64,000 nucleotides of DNA from Cinnamomum chago (lineage: Eukaryota > Streptophyta > Magnoliopsida > Laurales > Lauraceae), in the NCBI GenBank assembly GCA_038049695.1, contig CP142458.1:46777001-46841000 (forward strand), given 5' to 3'. Within the stretch, counting starts at the first letter, position 1; each line of letters opens with the position of its first letter. The notes under the pieces are model-generated. The model worked only from the letters and a program-made list of their open reading frames with translations. It searched no databases and had not been told where the DNA came from. Made by a program: the position numbers and the translations under genes. Below are positions 11,635 through 22,341 of the stretch, piece after piece.

Positions 11635-12290
11635 TGTCGCGACCCCGGAACGGATCCCGAGCCCGCGATGTTGATTTATTTGGTTGGTGTTTGTTTTCCC
11701 ACAGGTTCCCGCGGTGAGGATTCCCGAACACGCAGAATCTGTCTCACACGATCAAGTTTGTGGAAGCGTGCAGTAAATCACATCAGTATAAGCACCAAAA
11801 TTTTTTTAAGTGCTATGACAAAATAATATCAAGACATAGTATCACAAGAAAGAAGTTAACATGGCATTCCCATCATAATTCAAGTTATGAGACTAACACA
11901 AAAAGGTAGTTAAGTTTAGTTACATCCCATAAGAGGCCAATAAAGGCCAATACAATTCTCAAAATGACAAAGGAAACCCATGACAAAATGAAGCGCAACT
12001 CAAGAACCCGCCCGAAGTCAAGTTGACATCGTCGGGTTGCCACTGTCGGACTGCGGGTGGCTCAAGAGCCTCCTCCGAATGCTCCTCCTCAAAGGCAATG
12101 TCACCTGTACCTGGGCACCAACATACAAAGATCAAACACGACGGTTTGGCAGGTAATCAATTTAAGCATGAGCATGTAAGTAAGTGTTTAAATAATCATA
12201 TAAAGACATTTTGTTGAATTGTAAACAGTTACATGACTAAGGTACATTTCAAAATACGACCAAAGGTAGCATGAATACTTAGAATATCAT

Positions 12291-12295
12291 GAATA
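12291..12295. repeat. Target duplication of Tat-type solo LTR, left
   Basis: GAATA before the TG at 12296, repeated at 14716-14720. The paralogous LTR near 25440-25446 has the uninterrupted site with one GAATA. Confidence 0.93.
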
Positions 12296-12462
12296 TGTTG
12301 ACACCAAAAATGTCACTTTGCCTCTTCACACCAAAAGCTACATGGAGCCGCATCCTACCAAAAATAGGCAGGCGCCACTTCAAGCATCAGATCTTGTCAG
12401 AATCAAACAAAAACGGCAAGGTCATTCAAAACAACCAAAAGAGAGGTACACATGAAGTTTCA

Positions 12463-12951
12463 GGCCATTCCGACATTATTTGGCCTAGCTTCACTTCTCC
12501 AACAGCTAAGCAGCAGCTCCCTGCGGCGGACCACCCCGGGTCCATGGCACCTAATTCGGAGCTTGCGGATCATCTCAAAATGACTCCAATAGGCTCCTCG
12601 TCGAATTTCAGGTCAAACGGACATCGTTTGACCAGAAGTCAAAGCTCGGCATCTCTCTCGCAGGAGAAACAAAGGCAAGCATTTGCATGGCCCCAAACGG
12701 CTTCAAAACTCAAACGAAAGCCTATGGTTGGTCTTATCTACTGATGAGGGAGTCACACGTCGAATTTCAGGTCAATCGGACATCGTTTGACCGAAAGTCA
12801 AAGCTCGGCATTTCCCTCGCGGTGAAATCAAAGGCAAGCATTTGCATGACCCCAAACGGCTTCAAAACTCAAACGAAAGCCCATGGTTGGTCTTATTTAA
12901 TGCTCAAGAAGCTTCACCTCAAAATTCAGGTCATTCCGACATCGTTTGACC
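12463..12951. repeat. Four 23-bp dyads at 148-159 bp spacing
   Basis: Dyads at 12463-12485, 12611-12633, 12770-12792 and 12929-12951. The clearest has arms GGTCAAACG and CGTTTGACC around GACAT. Each sits in a longer degenerate repeat unit of about 150-160 bp. Similar arrays are at 30319-30941 and 59295-59577. Confidence 0.85.
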
Positions 12952-13166
12952 CTGTTTCAGCTTCTGGCGGAAAATCAGCAGTTCTGCGCTCGGCTTTTCC
13001 CGGAAAATCAGAAATTTTGCAAACCAATTTGCAAGGATTCTCATCATGTTTTTCAGAGGGAAATCAAGCCAAAAGTGTGGAGAAATGTCATAGAAAACAA
13101 ACAAAAAAAACGGAAGCGAAAAACGACGAAAAACGGCCAGAAACGGGCCCCGGGAAGCAATTTTCC

Positions 13167-13215
13167 CCCAGGGTCGCAGAGCCCCGCGACCCTGGGCCAG
13201 GCCTGCGACCCTGGG
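13167..13215. repeat. Palindromic word CCCAGGGTCGC cluster
   Basis: CCCAGGGTCGC at 13167-13177 is followed by its exact reverse complement at 13186-13196 and again at 13205-13215. All are spaced 19 bp apart. A transcript or single strand could form an 11-bp stem. Confidence 0.85.
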
Positions 13216-13897
13216 AGGTCCGGGGCGCCGATTTCGCCCCGGGACCCCCCGTTTCGTCCATTTTCGCGAGACGAGTTGTTCTGTCCCTGTGATTTTTCCA
13301 GATTCAGACTTTTGAGGCTCCAAATTCGCCGATATTCGCCAAGATCACAGGAATTCTTCCAAGAACTTCAAAAACTTCGTTGATCGCCAGCTGAACAACC
13401 AAAAAGTGCACTTTCTGCCCGCCCGATCGCGAAATCGACTGGACAGATGCTGCCGGGCCGCTAGTATCAACCAATGTCTGAAACTACATGATCATCTGAT
13501 GTTGATTTACATAAGGATCCATCGATGATCATCGCAAAGGGAATTCCAAGAGACGCAACATGGCCCGCGACTCTTCAGCTACCAAGGTGGCCACTTAGTG
13601 CAATCAATTGGCCCGTTTATGGCAAGTTAATGCGGTCATTAACCCATTATCTTGAACGGCCCAATCAGAAGCCTCCGTTCAGGAGTTACAAGTCCAAGCA
13701 ATCATGGCATTCAAGCCATGAAACTCCTAACATAATGGAGATTAAAGGCGATTAAATGCCCATGACTCTCCTCCGGCCAATGAAATCCAAGGGTCAGGAG
13801 TTACAAAACAAAAAGCAATTAAACTTGTAACTCCTCCCTTAATGAGCTTTATTACCATAAAGGCTCATAAATCACTCCTAAAGGCTACCAAAAGGCC

Positions 13898-13907
13898 TAT
13901 AAATAGG
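13898..13907 (+). promoter_or_regulatory. TATA box of Tat-type LTR
   Basis: TATAAATAGG, a near-consensus plant TATA box. The homologous position in the copy at 30160-32742 is TATAAAAAGG at 31921. Confidence 0.65.
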
Positions 13908-14397
13908 AGTCCTCTCCAAGCATTCCAGGAGGGGGGACACACACAGAAAGAGCCAGAAAATCATTCAAAAATCCTTGGAGAAATCTCTACAACCCTGCTC
14001 CTTCAAGAAAACTCTGCTGCAACAAGTTCAACAAGGTGATTGAAGCCCCTTGGGGGGCCACCCCCCCTCAAAGACCACCTATCCTTCTATCCAACATGGC
14101 TAGATGCGGCTTTTCAGCCCGTCTACTCAGCCTTTTACCGGATATAGGACCTTATCTTGGTCCTTATCCTCTAAAAATCTGAGGTTGGAGCCAAGCCAAG
14201 AAATCAAGCACTATGTTCTCATCTGAAGGACGATGGCGGAGCCCATACATGACTCGCGACCATCGATCTGAACGAGCCCTCCCACAATCGCATGAGAAGT
14301 TAGATTCCTTTTTCTTACTTTTCTGTTGTAAATTGTATTTTTTCTAAAGAGACAAAAAATCACATCTCTTGTCTTTCATTATTGATAAGATTTGTAA

Positions 14398-14472
14398 ATC
14401 GCCTTTCATGGAAAAATCGCCTCCAACGGCACCAAACCGCCTTCTACGGCACAAAAACGCCTTTCACGGCAT
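14398..14472. repeat. About 20-bp repeats of a CGCCTTTCACGGC-like word
   Basis: Four to five units of CGCC(T/C)...ACGGC separated by A-rich spacers. The reverse-strand fragment at 48721-49097 has the same units (GCCGTGAAAGGCG). Each unit is an imperfect short inverted repeat. Confidence 0.7.
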
Positions 14473-14715
14473 TCAAACAAAACTGTCTCTTTTATTAAAA
14501 TATGTATGCAATGGAAAACTAGAAAAAAGTTTCATTTCCCTTTTTACTTGTGAAGGTGGATCTCCGGATCACCATTTCTAAATTCCAAGTATTAAAGAGA
14601 AATTGGCATACCCGTACAAAAAAACTGATGCCCGCTTTTCCTTTTTCCCTCCACCATACCCCGTCAGCCCCGGGGCGGAGGCAGCTTTGGAAAAAGACAA
14701 AAGCCGGGACCATCA

Positions 14716-14720
14716 GAATA
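14716..14720. repeat. Target duplication of Tat-type solo LTR, right
   Basis: GAATA directly after the terminal CA at 14715, matching 12291-12295. Confidence 0.93.
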
Positions 14721-15425
14721 GTTACATTCCACAATGAGCCCATCCTTTCTCTATCATTTATAATGAAAAGAGCAAGCACGCACGACAAGCACGGTATACA
14801 TAATATAATCATGACACGATTCCCACATATACGGGGATTCCGGCCGCGGAACTGGACACGCACAATGTGTAATAAAATACACGACCAATCTGCAGATAGT
14901 CCACATGTTTAAGGACCCACAGATAGTGGATCAAACTGAAAGGGCAGTCCAAGCTCAGTGGTGTTCACTTAAATTCATGAATGCACAGAACACAACGAAA
15001 CACATATTAAACCAAATCAAGTTTGAAGGGGGAAATCACTTATCATAATTAAACAAGACACGGCTAGCAAGTGGCATAAGTATATATATGCAAAACACGC
15101 TTAAGAAGTGACCTCCTTTTTATCCTTGAAAACATTTTCAAACAAGCTTATACTTAACTACAAAATGAGTACACGATAATACTTGTTGCATCAAAACTAA
15201 AGTTCGAAAGCAAAGTCTATCAAGCGTATTTAAAGGTCTTTGGTTGACCCTTGAGTAATTGAAACCCAAATATTAAAATTGCAAAGAGAATTGGGTGCCC
15301 CCGGTGTTAAAGACATCTCAGGTTTCAATCGTACAATGTCAGGCTAAAAGTCCCATAACATATTCTAGTTTTCATTCTTGTAGAAATCCTTCTAAAACAG
15401 CTCATATTGGAGTTTCGGTCACCTG

Positions 15426-15595
15426 TCGGTCGACCGAGGTGGGGTATGTCGGCTAGCCGACAGCTGACCGACGAGCTGACCGACAGATTTTCCCAGAAAA
15501 TCTCAGCTCTCTGGAAAGAGAGCCGAACTGAGTTCGATTGGTTGTCGGTTGACCAAAATTCCGATAGCTGACCGACGAGCTGACCGACACTGCGC
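15426..15595. repeat. Palindrome cluster in Tekay 3' LTR
   Basis: TCGGTCGACCGA (15426-15437) and TCGGCTAGCCGA (15449-15460) are both perfect palindromes 23 bp apart with different centres. Several GCTGACCGAC repeats follow. The other LTR has a homologous but rearranged cluster at 26161-26300. Confidence 0.8.
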
Positions 15596-16310
15596 GGATA
15601 GTGCATTTCAAGTTAGATTTTTACATTTCTTCTTCCCTTCTTCTTATTTCTCCTTCAACCTGCACTTCCCTGGGTCTACAAGCTCTCCAAGTGATAAAAT
15701 ACACATTTCATAGCACAACTTGAGACATCACATTCTCATTCTTCAATCTAAAACAAAATCCCCAAAATCTCCATTCAAGACCATAGATTTCCAATGAAAT
15801 GAGAAGAATGAAAAGAAAATAAATCAAATGCACACATGCTATATTCCATCCTAGATTGGTTACTTGCCTTAGTCCAAGATGTCATAAAACTTCTTCAAGC
15901 ACTTCCACTCAAGCTAATCCAAAGACTACAAAACCCATGAAAACCATTCAAAACTCACTGAAACTTGAAAACAAGAAACCCATTTTCACAAAAGGGTTTG
16001 CAACATGAAAAACAAGATCTTTACGAAGCAAAAAGGATCCATTAAAAAGATGGGTTGGAGCTCTTACCTAGAAAAGGCCAAACAAGAGGGAAGGAAGAAA
16101 ATGGAGATCTTGCCCAACTAGAAACTTCAAGAAACTTGTATCAATGGAAAGCTTGGGATGAGAGGAAGAAGATTATGGTCTTGGAATTCCATTTGGAGTC
16201 TTCTAGCTTGATCATTCAAGAGAAATAAAGTGGAAAGGAAAGGGCTTCCTCCTCTTGGCTACTCTAGGGTTAGGGTTTGAGAATGAAAAGAGGGAAAGAG
16301 AAGGAGTTGG

Positions 16311-16317
16311 CTTAAAA
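16311..16317 (-). promoter_or_regulatory. Putative TATA-like box, Tekay 3' LTR
   Basis: TTTTAAG on the minus strand. It is weak as a TATA box. However, a donor-like TAGGTAAGAG (16061-16070) lies about 247 bp downstream, the same spacing seen in the other Tekay-type LTRs here. The copy in the 5' LTR is at 27035-27041 with its donor at 26785-26794. Confidence 0.35.
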
Positions 16318-16802
16318 CCCTAGCAAATGGGCCCAATGAGCCTAAACTTGCATTAACAAAAACATGATCTTGCGGGCCTCGAATGAACTCGACGAAGAAG
16401 GATAAAATGATCCTCGAAATATCTAGTTTCCAAAAAGTATATTTTTGGCATGGTTTTGAGATTTTGAAATTTGTGTCCAGATTTGTGCATAAAAGACAAT
16501 TTTACCCTTTTTGGGCCAAAACTTGGATTTTGGGCTTCAAACACGAATGGGCTGAAAAATGAAAGTTGTAACAACTAATAAAACCATTCAAATGAAATCA
16601 AAATCACAATTAAAAACGGAAACCAATACGATCTTCCCAAGCTTACACGTTCACTCAGGCCTTCCTGAGCGTGTCTGACTAATTCTTACGTTCTCAAAAT
16701 TCCCAACGCTAATTATTTCTAACCCAACAATAACTAAAACCACTTAAGACTAAATCCACACTAAACACTCACTAATCAAATTAGTTTGGGTCGGGGTCAA
16801 CA

Positions 16803-16867
16803 TCCTCCACCCCTTAGGATATTTGGTCCACCAAATAAAATAGACATTTACCTCTGGTAAAAGCTAT
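16803..16867 (-). other. 3' non-coding end and polypurine tract of the Tekay element
   Basis: On the minus strand the tract AAGGGGTGGAGGA ends next to the LTR start TGTTGACCCC at 16802. Confidence 0.8.
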
Positions 16868-17472
16868 GGATACTTCCTCTGCACTTGATCTCTCAATTCC
16901 CATTTGGCTTCCTCTGGCTCGTGATTTTCCCAAAGTACCTTGACCCAATGAATAGTCCGATTCCTCAATTCTTACTCTTTGGTATCAATGATCTTGATCG
17001 GCTTTTCCACATACGAGGCATCTTCTCGAATTTCCAAAGGTTCATGTTGTAGTATATGTGAAGGACTAGAGACGTATTTCTTGAGCATAAAAACATGAAA
17101 TACATTGTGCACCCCGGAGAGTTCCGACGGTAACGCAAGTCTATATGCGACATCTCCAATCTTGCTCAAAATTTCATACGGACCAATAAATCTTCTTGAC
17201 AATTTGCCCTTCTGTCTGAATCTCAAAGTTCCTCTAACTGGTGAGATTTTCAAGAACACTTTGTCACCCACTTGAAACTGCAATTCTCTTCGACGAGTGT
17301 CTGCATAACTCTTCTTCCTACTTCGGGCGATCTTCAAACGTTCCTGAATTAGCTTGACCTTGTCACTTGTCTCTCCAACTAATGTCGGTCCATGAAAACT
17401 ACGTTCACCGACTTCTTCCCAGTAAACCGGAGTTCTGCATCTTCTGCCATAGAGTGCCTCGAAAGGTGTCAT
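16868..17472 (-). pseudogene. pol: Integrase C-terminus and chromodomain
   Basis: The frame begins at MTPFEALYGRRCRTPVYW, the conserved end of the gypsy integrase core, and continues through the RFIGPYEILSKIGDVAYRLALP domain. It stops at a TAA after IIDTKE (about 16973). Past the stop the same frame reads ELRNRTIHWVKVLW and NHEPEEAKWE before a second stop. This is the pattern of a chromodomain, which in chromoviruses directs integration to heterochromatin. The stop therefore splits the chromodomain. Confidence 0.88.
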
Positions 17473-18189
17473 ACCGATGCTAGAGTGGTAACTATTGTTA
17501 TAAGCAAATTCACAAAGCTATAAGCACTCATCCCACTGAACCTTGAAATCCAATACACAAGCACGCAACATGTCTTCAAGAGTATGTATCGTCCTTTCTG
17601 ACAGACCATTTGTCTGAGGATGATATGCTGTACTGAACTGAAGTTTGGTACCCATGGACTCATGAAGAGTTTTTCAAAACTTTGAAACAAACCTGCTGTC
17701 TCTGTCTGAAGTGATGGACATGGGTTGACCATGTTTACTAACAATCTCATCAACAAATAACTTTGCTAGTGGTGCCATATGCATCATATTCCCTGTCTTC
17801 ATCGGAATGAAATGAGCAAACTTTGTTAGACGATCTACAATAATCCAAATTGCATTATTTCCCTTCTTGGTATTTGGCAAATCTGAAAGAAAATCCATGG
17901 TAATGTGCTCCCATTTCCACTCCGGAATCTCCAACGGTTGTAGTAAACCTGGGGGCTTCTGATGTTCTGCTTTAATCAACTGACAAGTCAAACAACGGGA
18001 CACAAAAGCTGCTATCTCTCTCTTCATATTATTCCACCAAAATCTATTCTTTAAATTGTGGTACATCTTCGTGCTATCCGGGTGCATAGAATATTTTGTG
18101 CTGTGAGCTTCATTCATTATATCATTCTTCAAGTCATCCACATTTGGTTCACACAACCGGTCACAGAAATACAGTACTCCATTCAACAT
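17473..18189 (-). pseudogene. pol: Gypsy integrase zinc-binding and catalytic core, frameshifted
   Basis: The minus-strand frame 18189-17674 has the HHCC region (ending SRCLTCQLIK) and the core with D in HITMDFLSDLP and D in TSDRDSRF. A stop at about 17674 interrupts it. The rest of the core, including the AYHPQTNG-like region, reads in another frame toward 17473. It is inactive through at least one stop and one frameshift. Confidence 0.88.
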
Positions 18190-18987
18190 CTTGAAATCTG
18201 GACGTTATGTGATATGTTCTACTATCCTTGCCAAGTCTGGGTCTTGCAGCTTACTTTCCTTGATCTTCTGGATGAGGGTAGGTTCTGATATTGTCATGTT
18301 TGCTAACATTGCACGCAGTTTCAGGGTTTGTACTTCTACACCCAACTCTTCAAACTGCTGTAAAACACTAATTCCTCTCAAACTGGCCATGACCACTGAT
18401 TTTCTGCTCAATGTATCAGCTACAACATTCACTTTGCCTAGATGCTACTTGATTGGGATGTCATAATCCTTGATATACTCCATCCACCATCTCTGTCTCA
18501 TGTTTAAATCCTTCTGCGAGAACAAATATTGCAAACTTCGGTGATCCGAATGAACTTCAAATTTCTCTCTGTAGAGGTAGTGTCTCCACATCTTCAAAGC
18601 GAAAACAACTGCCGCCAATTCCAAGTCATGAGTTGCATAGTTCTTCTTATGATCCTTCAACTGTCTTGAGCCATAAGCAATCACTTTGCCATCCTGCATC
18701 AATACACAACCTAGTCCCACATTCGAAGCATCTGTATAAACAATAAATCCGCCGCTGCCCGATGGTAATGTAAGAATTGGAGTTGTGGTTAACTTTCCCT
18801 TCAACTCTTGAAAACTTGTTTCACACTGTTCGGTCCAAACAAATGGGACATTCTTCCTGGTCAAATTTGTCAACGGTGCTGCGATGGATGAAAAACCTTG
18901 GACAAATCTTTTGTAATAGCCTGCTAACCCCAAAATGCTTCTGATTTCAGTCACACTATTTGGTCTCACCCAATTAACAACTGCCAC
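18190..18987 (-). pseudogene. pol: RT connection and RNase H of the Tekay element
   Basis: Frame 18987-18445 covers the end of RT ([16 protein letters not shown]) and RNase H ([42 protein letters not shown]). Frame 18432-18205 covers the tether to integrase (NVVADTLSRKS). Stop codons separate these blocks. Confidence 0.9.
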
Positions 18988-19047
18988 TATCTTGGCTGGG
19001 TCAACTGCTAAACCTTCTCTGGAGATGATGTGGCCTAGAAAAGCAAC

Positions 19048-19690
19048 TTACTCTAACCAGAATTTGCACTTACTGAGTTTTGCATAAAGCTGGTTGTCCC
19101 TCAAAAGCTGTAATGCTGTCCTCAGATGTTCTTCATGTTCCTTCTTACTCTTGGAATACACAAGGACGTCATCAATGAATACTACTTTAGAGTGATCCAA
19201 ATATGGTGCAAAGACTTTATTCATAAGAGCCATAAAGACTGCGGGTGCATTCGTCAAACCAAAGGGCATCACTAAGAACTCGTAGTGTCCGTATCTTGTT
19301 CTAAAAGCCCTTTTCTGAACATCTGAGTCTCTAACTCTCAACTGATGGTACCCTGATCTCAAGTTTATCTTGGAAAAATAGGCTGTTCCTTGCAATTGAT
19401 CAAATAATTCTTCTATCCTTGGCAGTAGATACTTGTTATTCACGGTCACATGGTTCAATTTTCTGTAGTCAATGCACATTCTCAGACTTCCATCTTTCTT
19501 TTTCACAAATAACACTGGTGCTCCTCAAGGTGAAACACTTGGCCTAATAAAACCTTTGCTCAACAAATCCTGCAACTGGAATTTTAATTCACCCATTTCT
19601 GCTGGAGCCATTCTGTATAGTGCAATAGAGATCGGAGCCATCCCTGGAAGAAGTTCAATTGTGAACTCAATTTCTCTAATTGGTGGTAAT
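19048..19690 (-). pseudogene. pol: Reverse transcriptase core with a catalytic Asp to Asn change
   Basis: The open part, 19515-19048, has [20 protein letters not shown], the palm region and [11 protein letters not shown]. The first catalytic block reads [13 protein letters not shown] where the family, including 41602-42771 here, has [11 protein letters not shown] required metal-binding Asp is therefore Asn. A stop follows FWLE at about 19047, and another lies near the start of the domain at 19525. Confidence 0.9.
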
Positions 19691-20062
19691 CCTGGGATTT
19701 CTTATGGAAAAACATTCTGAAATTCACACACAATGGGGATATCCTCCACCCCTTGGGACCGTTTATCCTCCGTGATAAACGCAATAAATGCCTAACATCC
19801 ACTCTGAATTAATCTGCTTGCCTTCAACACTGAAATATATCCTGCCTGAGTTTTCCTCATGTTGCCCTGAAATATCAATTCTGCTTGTGGTCCTTGGAAT
19901 CTGAATGTTATGGTTTTACTAAAACAATCCATGGTGGCATGATATGCTTGTAACCAATCCATGCCTAAAATGATATCAAAATCATGCATGTCCAAAATAA
20001 TGAGGTTGGTCAGTAAATTAACATCTCTTAACAAAACTGTACAGCTAGGGTAATGGGTTCTA
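19691..20062 (-). pseudogene. pol: Protease C-terminal half
   Basis: The minus-strand frame 20034-19792 has NLIILDMHDFDIILGMDWLQ and continues toward RT. The first half of the protease lies at 23182-23345, on the other side of the solo LTR inserted at 20063-23176. Confidence 0.85.
20058..20062. repeat. Target duplication of Tekay solo LTR, left
   Basis: TTCTA before the TG at 20063, repeated at 23177-23181. Confidence 0.93.
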
Positions 20063-20573
20063 TGTAAGACCCCGACCCGAGTGAACCTGATTAGTGCTAA
20101 TTAAGTTGCGTGTTAGTGCTAAGCTTGATTAGTGATTTTGGCTAAGTTGGTTTGGAATAGCTTTTGTTATAGTTTTGGAGTAGTTTAGTGGATTTTGATT
20201 GCTTTGTGCTAGTAGGGCCCTTTGGGGGTTCCTTTTCATGACTTTGCATGTGCTCGAGGATTTATCGGAGATTTTTGTATTTATGGTTTTAATCTCGTTT
20301 TATTGGTATTGTTATTCCATACAACTTTCATGTTGATCCCGTGTCCATCTGAGATCCCGAAACCCGATTGCATAGCCTTGAGGGCAAGACAGTCATTGCA
20401 CACAAAATCTGTACCCCAAAACTTGTATTCCCGAAACCCGCGAAACTTATACTTTTTAGAAACTAGATATTTCGACGATCATTTCTTATTTCTTCGTCGA
20501 ATTCATCCGAGGTCCCGAAAGAGATGATTTCAGCCCAATTAGAATTCTAGTGGTGGAGCCCACTCCCCACTTG

Positions 20574-20582
20574 TTTATAAGG
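20574..20582 (+). promoter_or_regulatory. TATA box of Tekay solo LTR
   Basis: TTTATAAGG followed by AGAACC and a pyrimidine-rich leader. A donor-like CAAGTAAGT lies about 252 bp downstream. Confidence 0.55.
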
Positions 20583-21420
20583 AGAACCTTCTTCTTCTTC
20601 ATTTCCTTTTTCCAGCACAAGAGAGTGAGAACCTAGGGTTTCATTGCCTTCTTCTTCTTACTCTTGCTTGCAATCACTTAACTCACCACCAATCTTGCAC
20701 AACTTGAGTAGTGGAGATCATCACCTTCTTCCTCATCACCCTAGCTCTCCATTGACACCATTGCTTGAGAAAACCATTCATCACAAGACTTTCTTTGAGC
20801 TTGCCATTGCCATTAGAGGACCTTGCAAGTAAGTAATCCCTTTCATCTTCTAGATTTGTTGTCTCCTAGCCCTTGATAAGCTCCATTTGCATTATTGAAA
20901 GTTCTTTCATTTTCATTCTTTGTGTAACCCATTTTAGGGTTGTTTTGGGGATTTTTTATTGTAGCTTGGAAGTGAGCTTGAGAAGTGATTAGAGGCTTGA
21001 TTTTTGGCTAGCTTGGACATAAGGCAAGTGAATGATTGGGTGTTTTAAGTTTTAAATGGTTGGTGAAGTATTTATGGATTTTCATGTTTTCATTAATATG
21101 TTTATGGTTGAAATAAATGTTCTTGATGGGGTATTAAAGGATGTATTTATGGTCATAAAGACATGTTAGCTCATAGCAATTAATGTTTTCTTGTTTTGTC
21201 TTGAATATGTATATTGTGTGAAATGGTTTCCTTCTCCTCTTTGCTTGTATGGAAGGTGATATGGATGGAGGAGAATGTGATGGATGTGGTTGGAGATTTG
21301 AGGTCATTTGATTGGAGATTTATACTCCTCATTTGATGTATGAAAGTGGTTAAGAAGGGGTTGTAAAAAGGAAGAGTTATTGTGGAGCTGAACTGGTCTG
21401 AATTCAGGTTCTGGACAGTT

Positions 21421-21689
21421 CGCTCGAGCGACCATGACACTTCGCTCGAGTGACCTGTCCAGGAAAGGGTTCGGAGCATTCCAGTAGCTTGGTCGCTCGA
21501 GCGGACCCCTAGTCGCTCGAGCGGACATCCCAGAACTCATTCCAGAGAATTGTTCGTTCGAACGCATTTAAATATTCCCTCGACCCAATGAGTTCGTTCG
21601 AGCGACCTCCACTTCGCTCGAGCGAACCCACCCAGACAACCATTCCAGCGAGCGACTCGCTCGAGCGAACCCTCCAGTCCGCTCGAGCG
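21421..21689. repeat. Array of nine CGCTCGAGCG-type palindromes
   Basis: Copies start at 21421, 21443, 21494, 21514, 21555, 21595, 21615, 21658 and 21680. Most adjacent copies are 20-22 bp apart, arranged as pairs. The copy at 21555 is CGTTCGAACG, changed in both arms so that the palindrome is kept. The flanks are otherwise not repetitive, so this is not a simple satellite. Confidence 0.9.
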
Positions 21690-22269
21690 ATGCGGTTCGT
21701 CTGGCATAGGCTATGTTTGGGACAATGTTCAACTGTTTCAATGGTTGGGTCTATTCTCTGGGAACCCCTCTATATCAAGGAGATTTATTAAGCATTGTAT
21801 GAGGCCATTTGAGGAAGAAACCATATCACAAAGATTTCATTCGAAGTTTTGGAAATTCAAGGTGCATAAGGAGCCCGGAATGTCTTCTAACTCGAGGAGT
21901 ACCAAGTCTTTACTATAATTGACATACGGGACCCCTACACACTAAATAGATCTTGAAACCAGTATTTTACCCGAAATTGTTATAGTTCATTGTTTCACTT
22001 CATTCCAAGATTTATATTATATGATTTGTTTACCCAAAAGCATGATAGTTACACTAGTAACAGTTATTTGTCCCGAAATGTATTGCCCGACAGGAAATGA
22101 CAGTGTGCCCTTGAGCACCCCGTCTTGCTCGTTTATTTATTGTACTTGATTTACTTGCTTATGTCTCGATTTGTTATTTGCCCTATGAGTTGGCATCACT
22201 AAGCTTGGATACCTTGTCGGTTTGATCCACCGACTTGGAGATCCCTTCCCGTCCCGCCAGCTGCAGTTT

Positions 22270-22341
22270 GGATCCCGATACCCGGTCTATTACTGTGGTC
22301 CCGTCCCGATACCCGGTTCGCTACCGTGGTCCCGTCCCGTA
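22270..22341. repeat. CCCGATACCCGGT tandem repeat
   Basis: Roughly 34-bp units of CCCGATACCCGGT...TACNGTGGTCCCGT, two units plus a partial. Equivalent blocks occur at about 36040-36112, 38590-38690 and 46595-46660, and in reverse at 29020-29125. Confidence 0.7.

Larger units (their letters stand above)
12296..14715 (+). mobile_element. Solo LTR of a Tat/Ogre-type gypsy element
   Basis: This 2,420 bp sequence starts TGTTGACACCAAAAATGTCA and ends GGGACCATCA, with a perfect GAATA duplication. No internal domain is present, so it is a solo LTR. Relatives here are 30160-32742 (5' LTR with primer site), 48721-49097 (fragment, opposite strand) and 59117-60149. It contains four 23-bp dyads at about 150-bp intervals, a palindromic triplet at 13167-13215, a TATA box at 13898 and 20-bp repeats near the 3' end. 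The Tat assignment rests on the related LTR at 59117, which follows a Tat-like pol end and polypurine tract. Confidence 0.93.
11635..16802 (-). repeat. 3' LTR of the Tekay element, interrupted
   Basis: Plus-strand boundaries TGTCGCGACC and GTCGGGGTCAACA; on the minus strand it starts TGTTGACCCCGACC. It matches 24785-27544 except for the 2,425 bp insertion (solo LTR plus 5-bp duplication). It carries the palindrome cluster at 15426-15595 and a donor-like GTAAGA site at 16061-16070, about 250 bp downstream of a TTTTAAG box. Confidence 0.92.

Noticed and set aside
21421..21689. Cloning linker or vector contamination because the words are XhoI, SalI and NheI sites
   Set aside because: Words recur many times with variants and unrelated flanks, in several LTRs in both orientations, bounded by genuine LTR ends.
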